Part shown: one piece after another, positions 1 to 10,341 of the stretch | Position numbering within the stretch: the stretch's first letter is position 1 | Layout of the letters: every line of letters starts with the position of its first letter | Source of the DNA: Sabellastarte sp. h YS-2021 | Lineage: Eukaryota > Annelida > Polychaeta > Sabellida > Sabellidae | NCBI GenBank assembly: GCA_964017235.1 | Contig: OZ024938.1 | Coordinates: 45,854,332-45,918,331, forward strand | Length of the DNA stretch: 64,000 bases | Reading direction: 5' to 3' | The notes under the pieces: model-generated | Told to the model about the DNA's origin: nothing | Database searches by the model: none | Seen by the model: the letters and a program-made list of their open reading frames with translations, nothing else | Made by a program: the position numbers and the translations under genes

Positions 1-1614
1 ATATAGCTAGTTTCCTTAGCAGCCTTTTCCCATTTCCTGAGGGTGTCCTGAGCAATGGGGGGAGATGGAGGCTGAACTGAAGTAACAGAGGGTTTGGCTA
101 TTCTTGCAAATGTGCTGTTTAATTTTGCGGCATCATTAGGCCAGGTAGTTACATATCTGCCAGGTCTAGTAATGTCTTTTGGTTCAGCTGGATGGATCCC
201 ATACCACCTGCTCTGTGATTTAGGAGGACAGATATATTGGTTCATGTGTAACCCACCAGGCTCTGAGGATTTGGATGGATAACCATCAATTAAAACCAGG
301 TTGAGATTTTCCAGTTTTTTGCAAAGCCAATCTTTCGGTGGAAGAAGGACAGAAACTTTCCCTACGAGCTGTGCCCGCTGACCAATCCAGGGGTTATCCG
401 CTCTTCTAGTAGGAGAGTACTCTAAATCAGGGATGTGGGACCATCCCATGAATGCACATACACCTCTAACAGTTTCACGATAGTTCTGATCTTCGCTTAT
501 AGCACGGTCACTATCACTAATGTCCTGTTCCAGCTAGTCCTCCAGCTCTGAAAGTTCCCCCTCTTCAACTTATCCAGTGGAGTAATCTTCGGGGCAGGTA
601 CCGGAAGCGGGTTCATAGGTAGTCAGAATGTTCAGAAGGTAGCAGAAGCAGGATCAGCAGAGAGCAGTTGAACAATACTGGCTCCGGGTCAGTTTCTTGA
701 TACAAATTTTCCAGTGGAGAAATCATGTCCACAGAGGACGTTGTAGTATTCTATGTTCGATCACTGCCTGAAGCCGGGCCAGCTTGGCCGGAAGGAACTG
801 TAGAAATCAAAAACGGGGTTTGTGACAATGCTCCAGCCGGTGGTTTATGAACTACCGGTGCTTTCATCGGGGAAAAAGATGGCCGAGAAGCTGGACTCTG
901 GTCAATAGTCAGGAGAGCTTCTAAACGCGCCATTCTCTAACTGACCACTTATCATCTAAATCTTGTAGTTCCTTGCGGAATGATGGTTGGGGCAAGGAAA
1001 GATCAGTGGATGAATTATGAGAAGAAACAGCAGGATCCATATCCTAAGGTTCTACTTGAGATAACACCATAACTGAGGCTGGATCAACAAGAGAGCCTTT
1101 ACTTTTCTGTTTTTCCTTTCTAAGTTTGTAAGTTGGCTTGGCCAACTGAATCACTTGCTCTGGAGTTAAAAGTTCACAATATATACTCACATGAAAGCTT
1201 TCTAATGCACTGGTCATCCCCCATACCTTTGTCCCTGCACCGTGCACAACAAGAATGCTTATCAAATGAAGCCATAATATGGCCACAAGCCTCTTTCCGT
1301 TGTCCTGGTGATGCCATGATAGTTATTTCACAAACTGACAAAACTTGGACGAAGCACAACTAGAAATTAAAGAAATATCCACAATTTAAAAACTGTTAAC
1401 AAACAACACAACTTTTCAAATCGTGCCAAACAAAAAAGATGCTATGACGTCACGTCCCTCTGGTGAATGAAGCAGGAACTAGGCCACCTGGCGAGTGGAT
1501 TGTAGTGTACCGGACCTGCCGGAGGTGAAACGTCTTTTTCTGGTGTTTGGCGGGACTGGCTGGTGCCGGGCTATAGCTATCATCTGTTAGGTAAGGTGTA
1601 TTAACGCAATAAAA
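1..1614 (-). mobile_element. DIRS-like retrotransposon 1, 5' part (gag region), cut by window edge
   Basis: The minus strand reads as decayed Gag. Near 1-290 it contains an SRWYG-type motif followed by LNSTFARI, matching SKWYK...LNTDFAKI in the intact element at 49,884-56,180. Near 1,230-1,315 it encodes a Cys/His-rich N-terminal block (CGH, FDKH, CCARCRDKG, GDDQC) shared with the other elements. The right terminus at about 1,601-1,614 ends in ACGCAATAAAA, the same terminal signature as elements 2 and 3. Frame breaks are frequent, so it is a fossil. The 3' half, with RT and recombinase, lies outside the window. Confidence 0.75.
1044..1315 (-). pseudogene. DIRS element 1 Gag N-terminus with Cys/His-rich block (broken)
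   Basis: Two overlapping minus frames carry the start of Gag. One begins MASPGQ (ATG ending near 1,315) and runs through CGH, FDKH, CCARC, GDDQC and a final Cys. The other continues as TPEQVIQLAKPTYKLRKEKQKSK, a Lys-rich stretch. The spacing of Cys and His fits a metal-binding module, which is inferred. At least one frameshift separates this block from the downstream Gag. Confidence 0.6.
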
Positions 1615-2375
1615 TTGTAAATTAAAAACTATGAGGCTGTACATAAAATTTATTAAGTGATTTATTTATTAATAAGAGTTTAGCTACACCCTCAAACCAG
1701 TATAATTTATATTCAGAATTTTTAAACCTAAACCCAGACTTTTGTAATATACTCTATTGTCATTTTCCAAAGTATTATTTAAATATTGAATGGTTCAATG
1801 TATTTAATTACCTTTTAAATTTTATGTGGTTTTTAAAACTAAACTCATTATGTCATAGAATGTAAAATAACTCTTTGTGATCAATGAATAAAAATGAAAT
1901 TTATGTCTTGTTTGAAGACTAATCCTCATTTATCCATCATAATTTATAATACAATTTTGCCTTTTATGTTATTAATTAAAGACTCAATTCTATTATGGCA
2001 GGTTGTTAGGAAGCAGGAAACCATGAAGTCTTTGAAGTGACTCTTGTCCACTGTTACTTGTCGTAATTGCAATGCAGGTCTTTTCATGTTATTTTGTTCT
2101 TTGGGGCCATGTTTCTATTGCTTGACCTCTCTACATAAACAGCCTGGGTATCAAAGGAAGAGTGACCTTTAGTGTTTTAAAGTAACAACTTAATCCATTC
2201 TTGTAATAGTTAATAAAGCCTGTGGGGGGTAATTTCTAAGGTCTAACTCACACCTGAGTACAATTGTAACTGTATTTTCATATTAAATAACCCTCAAGAT
2301 ACATGATTTATTGCAAGTCCTAGGTGATTTGTTGCATTGACTACCAGACAAGTTGCCATTCATAAATCCTCCTCA
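1615..2375. other. AT-rich spacer, nothing recognised
   Basis: AT-rich sequence without a long open frame, clear tandem repeat or recognisable protein similarity on either strand. It flanks the DIRS terminus on one side and a LINE fragment on the other. Confidence 0.6.
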
Positions 2376-2860
2376 GCTTTTGGCTGATAGATTTATTGAG
2401 TTTTTTACAGAAAAAAATTGAGAATATCCACTCAACTTTCCCTGCTTCCTTCAATGCGCAACACATCTCCCCTGACTCTCCTCCCCCACGCTTTCCACGT
2501 CTCTCCACTGTTCCAGAGGATCAAGTTGCCAAAATCATCACGAACTCTCCAAGTAAATCATGTTCCCTTGGCCCACATTTCTCATCCTTGATTATCTGGC
2601 CATCCTCATCACTTCAATAATCAATGCCTCACTTGAACAAGGTAAGTGTCCTGTGTTTTTCAAGCAGGCCCATGTTATTCCAATCCTCAAAAAAATCAAC
2701 CCATTACTTCAATAATCAATGCCTCACTTGAACAAAGTAAGTGTCCTAAGTTTTTCAAACAGGTCCATGTTACTCCAATCCTCAAAAAATCATCCTTAGA
2801 CAACTCCTTCCTGACTTACCAATCAATAATCTTGGTAATCAAAGCTAATTTAAAGCTATT
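2376..2860 (+). mobile_element. LINE (CR1/L2-like) reverse-transcriptase fragment with internal duplication
   Basis: The plus strand encodes FFTEKIENIHSTFP, then VPEDQVAKIITNSPSKSC, then ITSIINASLEQGKCP and HVIPILKK, the typical stretch ahead of the RT domain in CR1/L2-type LINEs. The same family occurs on the minus strand near 34,940-35,080 (ITSIISASLKHGKCP, HVTPILKK). The segment coding ITSIINASLEQ..KCP..FFKQ..HVTPILKK is present twice in tandem (about 2,607-2,700 and 2,705-2,800), so the copy was locally duplicated. It is short and has stops. Confidence 0.7.
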
Positions 2861-2870
2861 TATCTCAATT

Positions 2871-3012
2871 CAGCCATTACGCGTAATGACTGGACCTTAT
2901 TTTCAGTCATTACGCGAAATGACTAAAAATTATAGTCATTACGTGTAATGACTGGCCATTTCAGTCATTACGCGAAATGACTGAAACTTTCAGTCATTAC
3001 GCGTAATGACTG
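2871..3012. repeat. Array of five 22-bp palindromes
   Basis: Five near-identical palindromes of the form CAGTCATTACGCGTAATGACTG start at 2,871, 2,904, 2,933, 2,962 and 2,991, a 33/29/29/29-bp spacing. The copy at 2,991 is a perfect palindrome. Those at 2,904 and 2,962 carry GCGAAATG in place of GCGTAATG, and that at 2,933 has ACGTGT. Spacers are 7-11 bp and differ. This is not a CRISPR: the spacers are too short and the context is animal DNA. Confidence 0.85.
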
Positions 3013-3039
3013 GTTTCACAGATTGACTGTAACATATAT

Positions 3040-3500
3040 ACCAACATACATACATGGTAACCTTATGCTGTTCAAGACATCATCTGGAAGGGATTTTAAA
3101 GGTCAATGCAACTAGCACCACGGCAAGGTTAAACCTCAAACCAAGGTCATAGCATGACATTGCATGTCTACACCGACAAACCAATATCCATTCCAATTAT
3201 TAACTTTGTACATCTTATGGTTTTCGAATTATAAAGATTTTAACTTTCAAGGTCAAACTGTAAATTAAGGTAACACAACTTACACAGCCCTAACCAGTAT
3301 CAACTGCCTACATTTTACAGGTTGCAAGATATAAACTGATTTTTTTTGGGTTCAGGTAACTATATCAAGGCCAAAGGATAAATCAAGTTCACACCATAAC
3401 GCTGCACACTTACACTCTCTAACCACTATGCTTATAAAATATCAACTTTCCACATCTTATAGTTTCTAAGATTTTGGTTAGGCACGATTTAAAGGCCTAT
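3040..3500. repeat. Degenerate tandem repeat, 'TCACACC/CCTACACCTTA' family
   Basis: About four diverged units of roughly 115-130 bp share the order AAGGTCA...ACACC, then CTAACCA, then TATCAAC, then a CTACA-CTTA-type block, then AGATATA. Better-preserved copies of this family lie at 12,905-13,140 and 44,690-45,155, where they end in a GC hairpin. Confidence 0.55.
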
Positions 3501-4100
3501 TTTCTGTAGGAGATTTTCTCGTTATCCCTCTACAGCCCAAGGTATATAGGCAGAGATCTCCAATTTGCTGGATATATTCATCATTACAAAATCTTGACTG
3601 CGAATATTTTGGCCTCATTTTGAAGAACAAGATGCATGCCACCACAGATATTTCCTTGTTGGTAATGAAGAAGTATATAGAGATTTTCTCGTTACCCTCT
3701 CTGGAGGAAAAAGTATTATGGGCAGAGTTCTCAGATTTGCAGGACAGTCATTCCGCAGTTTTATACATTCTGAGGCTTGCTCTTATCTATGGAGAGTTGA
3801 ACTTGGGGGTGGGGGTGGGTGGGGTGTCGGGTTTTTTGCTTTAATAATTTTGGCTTAGTTTCTCATGTAGGGAATAATAGTGCAAGCTTTTACTAAAAAC
3901 TTCAACGAGCAATATACCTATTTTCTGGTTTTAAGAGTGAGGGAAATGAGTAAATACAGCTTTTCTTTTGTAACTGTTGTAGTTGCAATGTTTTGGTTAA
4001 ATATATTATTCTTTGATGTTCTGTTTCATAGCAAATTTTAGATAACAGAGAGCTCCATAGATAACAGAGGTACTTTGATGGTTCAGCTTTGCGTAAATCA
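3501..4100. other. Spacer with an imperfect direct duplication
   Basis: Two diverged copies of a block beginning GAGATTTTCTCGTTA (near 3,511 and 3,680) with GGCAGAG..CTC.AATTTGC downstream suggest an old duplication about 170 bp apart. No gene was recognised. Confidence 0.4.
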
Positions 4101-4800
4101 CTCAAAACTACAAAACTATTGAATATAGAGCATTTTGGTAAATTATGTTGGTCACCTAATTTTTGATAATCTGCATGTCACGGCATTTTTTCAGAGCTGT
4201 AATTCAGTAGCTAACTCACTAATAGCTACTTTGATAGTTCATCTTTGAGTAGATGACTTCTAGTTATAAAACTATTATAACTACAAAACTTTCTGATGTT
4301 CTTTTAATTCAGAGGATTTAATTCTTCACCTACTTTTTGATGATCTGTGTCATGGTATATTTTCAGAGCTGTAGGGCAGTGGGCGAGTAATAGCTACCTA
4401 ATAGTTCATCTTTTAGTCAATGACTTGTAACTACAACTATTTAATTTACAGCATTTTTCTGAAAAATGTTTTCAACTGCTTTCAATATTCTGTGTTGTGG
4501 CAAATGGAGCTGTAGCTCCACAAGTAACAGCTATTCGAAGTTTTGCCAATAAGCTGCTTGTAACTCCAAAACTATTCAGTTGAGGTTTTTATCAAATATG
4601 TTGTTCAGCTACTTTTTGACAAATTTTCAAAGCAATAGCTGAACACCTTACTGAGTAATAGTAAGTAGTCATACTTTGCTGTTTTGTTTGTGAGTAAATC
4701 ATTTATAACTTCGGAAGTATTAAATTTAGAGTTTTTTATGAAATATGTTATTCATCTACTTTTTGAAATTCTTTATCATGGCAAATTTCAGAGCTGTAGC
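4100..4800. repeat. Diverged ~150-bp tandem repeats (AGCTATT/GAGCTGTAG family)
   Basis: Four to five loose repeats contain AACTA.AAAACTATT..., TTTTTGA.(A/T)ATCTG, TTTCAGAGCTGTAG and AATAGCTA in the same order. They are the most diverged relatives of the arrays at 31,690-33,300 and 60,300-61,390. Confidence 0.5.
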
Positions 4801-5062
4801 TCTGGGCAAATTTTGGACCTCTGAAAAATTTTCCGAATTTTGGCCCCATCTTGAATTTTGGCGGAAATTTATCTTGAAACTGTAAGAGAATGACTTCGGA
4901 CAAATTTTCGACCCCCAGGATACTGGGTACACTACTCCTCTAGGACCTTGAAAAAATTATGACTTGACAAAAATTCCACCGCAAACATGAATTTTGACAA
5001 ATTGAAAATGTCACTCATCTCAAAAACTGTAACAGATCGATATCGGGCAAATGTTGGCCCTA

Positions 5063-6280
5063 CTAGATAACAAGAGCAACGCATCAGAGAACCGATGCAA
5101 ATCTGTATCCACCAGAAAGACAACTCACCAAAGCCAGTGAACCATCGTTTGACCTTGAAAGAGAGGCCAAAATTCAAATCTGACATCAGAAGATTCCCAG
5201 CCCATGATATCCTACGAGTTGGTTTCACATTGCAAACCTCTTGGATCAATAATAAGTGAGTTATAAGCACTTTTCAGTTTGGCTGAACTTATTTGACCTT
5301 GAAGTAGGGGCTCAAGGTCAAAGCTGACCACATCAAAAGATTCCCAGCCCATGATTTCCTATAAGTTGTTTTTACATGGCAAACCTCTAGGACCAATAAT
5401 AAGGAAGTTATTAGCACTTTTAAGTTTTTCTATCCTCGTTTAACCTTGAAAGAGGGGCCCAAGGTCAAATCTTTGACCTGGGCCCAAGGTCAAATCTGAA
5501 CACATCAGCAGATTCCCAGCCCATGATTTCCTATAAATTGGTTTCACATTGCAAACCTCTAGGACCAATAATAAGTGAGTTATAAGCACTTTGGCTATCC
5601 TCGTTTGACCTAGCAGGAGGGGCCCAAGGTCAAATCTGACCATATTAATAGATTCCCAGCCCCATGCTTTCTTACAAGTTGGTTTCACATTGCAAACCTC
5701 TAGGACCAATTATAAGCGAGTTATAAGCACTTTGGCTATCTTTGTTTGACCTTGAAGGATGGGCCCAAGGTCAAATCTGACCATATTAAAAGATTCCCAG
5801 CCCATGATTTCCTACAAGTTGGTTTCACATTGCAAACCTCTAGGACGAATAATAAAAGAGTTATAACCACTTTTAAGTTTGGCTATCCTCGTTTGACATT
5901 GGGAGGAGGGGCCCAAGGTCAAATCTGACCACATCAGAAGACTCACAGCCCATGATTTCCTGTAGGTTGATTTCACATTGCAAACCTCTAAGACCAATAA
6001 TAAGGGAGATATAGGTACTTTTAAAATTCGCCATGTGGGGTACTTTGGCACTCCGTGGATGACCCAAATTAGATGAAAAACATAAAACAAAATACTCTAA
6101 CTACAATAGTTTTCAAGTTACTAGTGATTTACTGAACAATGAGAACCTCAAAGTAGCTATTGCTCAGCTATGCAATGAGCTACAGATCAGATCACTTTTA
6201 CTATCATAGCTGACCCAAAAGTATGTAAAAAACATATTTAAACAAAATACTGTAAATTTGCAAATTTAATAAATTAATTA
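5063..6280 (-). mobile_element. Helitron-like non-autonomous element with ~145-bp core tandem repeats (right part disrupted)
   Basis: On the minus strand the 3' end reads hairpin (GCATC/GATGC stem at about 5,081-5,098), then CTAG at 5,063-5,066 followed by T. This is the expected Helitron 3' arrangement, though the hairpin-to-CTAG distance (about 14 nt) is longer than in its relatives. It contains about six core units, each with TTTGACCTTGAAGG..GGGGCCCAAGGTCAAATCTGACC, then GATTCCCAGCCCATGATTTCC, then CTAGGACCAATAATAAG. From about 6,061 the array passes into a second repeat type (the AAGTAGCTATTGCTCAGC unit), which is cut at about 6,280 by DIRS element 2. Confidence 0.7.
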
Positions 6281-6480
6281 AATTTAATACCCTATTCAAT
6301 GGACAATTGCTAATCTGGTCGGCGCAAACCAGCCCGTCAAACGAAAGAAAAATTCGTACTGAGTTTCCACCTGCTGGCCTGTCCCACTGTGCATTCGCCA
6401 GGGGGCGCATTGTACTTCCTTCTTGTTTAGACAGCATGATGTCATAGCATCTTTTTCGTTGTCTAAACCTATAAAGACCC

Positions 6481-7190
6481 CTAGTAATATGATAGCAGTG
6501 CCGGTTGGAAGGGCCTAGCCTGTCCATTGCATAGGACTATCCAAGTCAAGGACATCTCACCTGCCACTATCCATGAGAAGACAGTGGCAGGTGAGATGTT
6601 AAAACCTTTCTTAAAGGAGACAAAGACCAACTCCTTGTTCTGCTTGATGTCCGGTCCAAATAGTAGCGCAACGCTCTGACCGGACAAAGGGGCCTATCCT
6701 GGAATAGGTACAGAAGGAAGTCAGCTATTGATTGCACAGGGTGCCCTGAAGTCCACCTGATTACTGAGGCACAAGTTTGTAAAAATGGCCCACTTTGCCT
6801 TATATACCGATCTGGTCGATTCCCTTTGAGGAGCCTCAATTCGTGCTTCCACTGCCTCAGAGAAGCCCTGCTCCTTGATTGCTGAGGATTTAGGAGCCAC
6901 ACATACAGATTAAGTTTGACAGATTCCTGTGTGGAGTCTGACTGAATGGTTGCGTGAGCAGGTTGATCAAGGACAGTGGGATCTGGCTGGACATGGTCAC
7001 CAGATCCCAGAACCAGGGCATGTTGGGCCACCCTGGAGCAATCAGAATGATTCTCCTGCACGGTTGGTCCTGTAACTTTTCCACCACTTTGCCCAAGATG
7101 GCTGCTGCTGAGAAGGCATATGGGTCCAGATCCTCCCATGGTAGGCATGTGTGCATCGACTGCCCAGGCCAGGGGGTCCGGCACTGGTGA
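6481..7190 (-). pseudogene. DIRS 2 methyltransferase-like / tyrosine recombinase remnant
   Basis: Minus-strand frames carry DPYAFSAAAILGKVV and LIAPGWPNMPWFWDLV (the conserved DIRS block after RNase H, often called methyltransferase-like), then SIADFLLYLFQ, LCPVRALRYYLDRT and FVSFKKGFNISPAT. These match ISDFFMYLYQ, LCPVRALRFYLDRT and FISFKKGHTSDIRPAT in the intact element. The catalytic HxxR and Tyr of the recombinase are absent. A frame shared with element 4 (RASLRQWKHEL vs KASLWRWQREL) overlaps the start of the recombinase. Confidence 0.75.
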
Positions 7191-7362
7191 AACAAATTGA
7201 GCCAGCTTGTTGTTAAACCTTGTTGTAAAAAGGTCTGAGGTCTATATGTGTTGTCTATATCTGAGTACTATGTTGTTTTGGCAGAGGTCTTGGAACTCTT
7301 TTAGGGCCAGAAGGACCACCTTTAGTTCCAGATAATTTGTTTAGTTTGCTTTCTGGAAGGGA

Positions 7363-7656
7363 TCAGACTCCCCTTGCATTGTGCTTGTTTACGTGAGCGA
7401 TCCACCATTCTTTTGATGCATCTGTAAAGATCTGCAGAGCATGTTTTAGTAATGGTGTAATGGTTGACCTTGAAGCACATTGCTTTCCTCCAGCCACCAT
7501 TTCAGACGAGATTGGAGCGACCTGGGGATTGGTATCAACTTTTCTAGGGACTATGGGACCCTCCAGGTGTTTTACAGATGCCATTATATGGGTCTCATAT
7601 GGAGTCGGCCCAGATGAACCTGTTTTTCTGTGGCTTTCAGTATCCCTGAGGGACAT
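7363..7656 (-). pseudogene. DIRS 2 RNase H fragment
   Basis: The minus strand encodes LQIFTDASKEWWIAHVNKHNA, corresponding to IQLFTDASNEGWGAHLDQNS of the intact RNase H, with the TDAS catalytic segment kept. Flanking codons are broken. Confidence 0.75.
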
Positions 7657-7930
7657 CAGCTGCCGAATCGAACAGGTCGGTCCGTCCAGTAACTCTTGGA
7701 TCTTTGTTGTGAGGGTCTGACACTGGTCTTAGGTGGGTCTGACATTACCCTCTTTCAGGTCGAATCGATAACCTACAAAGCTCTGATTTATCTATATTGA
7801 CTAACCAACCTAGATCCTGGCAAATAGCTACTAGTGTCTGTGTATGCTGGAGACAGGTTTGGTGGGATTTGACTTGGAACAACCAGTCGTCCAGTTATTG
7901 GTGGATCCTTATTCCCCTCTACTCCCCAGT

Positions 7931-8230
7931 CTAGAGGAAGTCCTTATTGTTTCTGGTGTTTCCATTTTGAATTTCTCTGCCTTTAGAAATTTGTTTGAGA
8001 TTGCTGAGATCTAGTATAGGTCTCAACTTGTTTGGTTTTGGGACCAAAAATAGTCTGTAATAAAAACCCAGGGATTCTTGGGATTTTTGACCAACTATAC
8101 TGCATTTGTCAGCTGATGCAATGCCTCCAACAGATAGAGGTTCCTGTGGGGATTTACACAGCAGCTGATGATGGTCGGTGACCTGGTCAAGTTGGAAGGG
8201 GAGGGTGGTCCGGCCCCCAAGGCTTCCCAA
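7931..8230 (-). pseudogene. DIRS 2 reverse-transcriptase fragment
   Basis: The minus strand encodes SLGFYYRLFLVPKPNKLRPI then LDLSNLKQ, matching SLGFYSRLFLVPKPHQRWRP then VIDLSRLNT in the RT of element 4. The active-site YLDDW region lies downstream near 7,870-7,895 in another frame (translated WLFQ-type context), so the domain is fragmented. Confidence 0.75.
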
Positions 8231-8273
8231 GTTTCTAAAAACTGATTTAATCTGGCCCCTACAGGCAGATCTT

Positions 8274-9985
8274 TTACAACAGTTTGGACATTAGGTACAT
8301 GTTTAACAACACAATTGATCTACACAGGAAACATTGTTCACATATTTTAATGACCGACATCTTACAACAGCTGGACTTACACATTTCCTTTGTGGCTGCC
8401 CTTCTACATGATTTAGAACAACTGCATCTACATTTATTACTGACTGATAAACATTTACCTCTTGACTCTGATACAAGTTTACAGTCGTTTTGCTGTTGCT
8501 GGTCCAGTGGAGCCGACAAAAATTTGCACTTCACAGTCTCTTTGCTCCAGGTCAGCCACCCTGGTACTGGAGCATTTACATAGTAATTGTCATTTTACGA
8601 CAACTGACCCCTAGCCGGATGCTATGAAAACGGGCTGGACTGATGCCACCCTTCTTCTTACTGAAGTGTCCCAGTTGTTTCCAAGCTGGTTTACTAGACT
8701 TTTGTTCCTGTGCCTTGTAAGGGTTAAAACGATTGTCCCTCCTGCTACCAGATTGTCCATGGGACCGACCTTTGTCCTCAAATCTACAAATATCCTCTTC
8801 CGCTAGTTTCAACAGAGTCCAGAAACAGTGTAGGCAAATCCAGAGGAGCTTGATGTAAAGCAGATAAGGTCTCATGTTTCAGGCTGGACTTCACATGAGC
8901 CAAGTACTAATCCCTTCTAACTAGTGTCACATTCACCATGGAGACAAAAGCAAAGTCAGATAGGTTTTCCATGGCCTTTGCTACACAAGGTGTGATACTG
9001 CTGCTGAAGTTTATGAGACACTGAAGCTCTTCTGTAGCAGCTCCCACTTTACCAGCCGACTTCCCTTTGGTTTGAACGGACTGCAAAATTCTCAGCTGTG
9101 TCTGCATACCCTGTTGGACTTTGTTGAGGCACCTACTGAGTCCAGCTGCCTGGTTGCACGTATGATTAAGTCTGAATGATCTTGCCATCTGACTTTAAGC
9201 ACTGTTTAACTTGGCTGAGTCACAATGCCAGAATGACACAGAACTGGCCGGTCTGTCCTGGTTGGGATGGAGTCCATACCACTTAGAATGAGACTTGCTG
9301 TTTCACAAACTGGTCCCTCTGCAGACCCCCTGCTTTAGAACTTCTTAACGGCTATCCTTGTGGGAGTGTCAGGTTCAAACCATCCATTTTCCTGCATAGC
9401 CAGTAGTCTGTAGGTAGATTCACACTCACTTTAAGTTGCTGTTGATTGGTGGTTGGTCTGAGGCTGGAAGGCCCTGGACAGTAACATTGCTTCCAATCTG
9501 TTGAAACGTTCTGACCATTTCTGGTGTAACTTCTCCAGCTTAAGGTCTGTACTGAGTTTGGAAACCTTAGTCAGTGAGCCTTGCCCTTTTCCTTTGGTGC
9601 ATCAGTCTTCTTGTTTTTCGCATTGCTACTACTCGAACTCTTCCGTACCCTTGCTCTTCTTGACTTTCGCACCAGGGGTACTACTCGCCTCTTCTGCGTT
9701 CAAACCTTGTCCGTCTTTCGCCATCCCTAGGAGAGTAACTCGTGCATGGTCGACTAAAGTGCTACTCGACTAATCTTGGTCACATTTTTCCTTTTGATAA
9801 AAAGGTGTTAACAAACGTGCCTTCTGATCCCGGGTTAGGATGTTACAAAACTGGCAAACAGCTTCTTTCTCCACATAGGGGTCTTCGCCCTTTGCTTATC
9901 TCTACAACAGGTACAGTACACGTGGGAGTCGAACCCTGCCATTAAATGTCCACAAAGACCCTGATTCTGCCCAGGTGAAGCCATA
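8274..9985 (-). pseudogene. DIRS 2 gag remnant including Cys/His-rich N-terminus
   Basis: Minus-strand pieces at 8,576-8,875 and 8,907-9,188 look like Gag (LNKVQQGMQTQLRILQS; ITPCVAKAMENLSDFAFV). The N-terminus begins MASPGQ at about 9,985 and continues CGHLMAGFDSH, then CTCCRDK. One frame change later it reads GEDPYVEKEAVCQFC. The block matches those of elements 1 and 4, but the frame is broken inside it. Confidence 0.65.
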
Positions 9986-10276
9986 ATGATCTAGAAGTGT
10001 CTAAAAACAGTTAGTAGCAAGTTAAACTGCAAATAAGTAGCAGACACTAATCCATGCTTTGAAGAACTTTCACAAAAATCCATCTGCACAGTACATACGC
10101 CAAATGAAAGAGATGCTAAGACATCATGATGTCTAGATAGGAAGTATGATGCGAATACACAGTGGGAACAGCCAGCCGGTGGAAATACATTATCAATTTT
10201 CTTTCGTTTGGCAGGCAGGTTTGCGCCAAACGGATTAGCAATTGTCCATTGGATAGGTTGTATTAACGCAATAAAA

Positions 10277-10341
10277 ACATAGTTTCTAGTCACAAGTGAT
10301 TTACTCAGCAGAACCTCATGGTAGCTATTACTCTGTTATAA
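10277..10341. repeat. Flank of split repeat unit
   Basis: ATAGTTT...AAGTGATTTACTCAGCAG...GTAGCTATTACTC is the second half of the same ~155-bp unit whose first half ends at about 6,280. DIRS 2 therefore interrupted it. Confidence 0.65.

Larger units (their letters stand above)
6280..10276 (-). mobile_element. DIRS-like retrotransposon 2, decayed
   Basis: Inverted terminal repeats lie at about 6,295-6,451 and 10,112-10,253 (TCAATGGACAATTGCTAAT and its complement). The right end finishes AACGCAATAAAA at 10,265-10,276. Between them, in minus-strand order, are Gag, RT, RNase H, methyltransferase-like and recombinase pieces, all with stops and shifts. The recombinase lacks its C-terminal catalytic part: after PATVFSWI the sequence runs straight into the terminal region. 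At about 4.0 kb it is shorter than the 6.3-kb intact relative. It is inserted inside the core-repeat array present on both flanks. Confidence 0.85.

Noticed and set aside
2871-3012. CRISPR-like array
   Set aside because: Spacers are only 7-11 bp, repeats are palindromic, there are no cas genes and the context is animal DNA.
5440-6090. 60-110-codon minus-strand frames containing VLEVCNVKPTYRKSW
   Set aside because: The same peptide recurs in every Helitron-like core unit (also at 10.3-11.0, 28.5-29.6 and 31.0-31.5 kb) as a by-product of the repeat; no start or domain is conserved.
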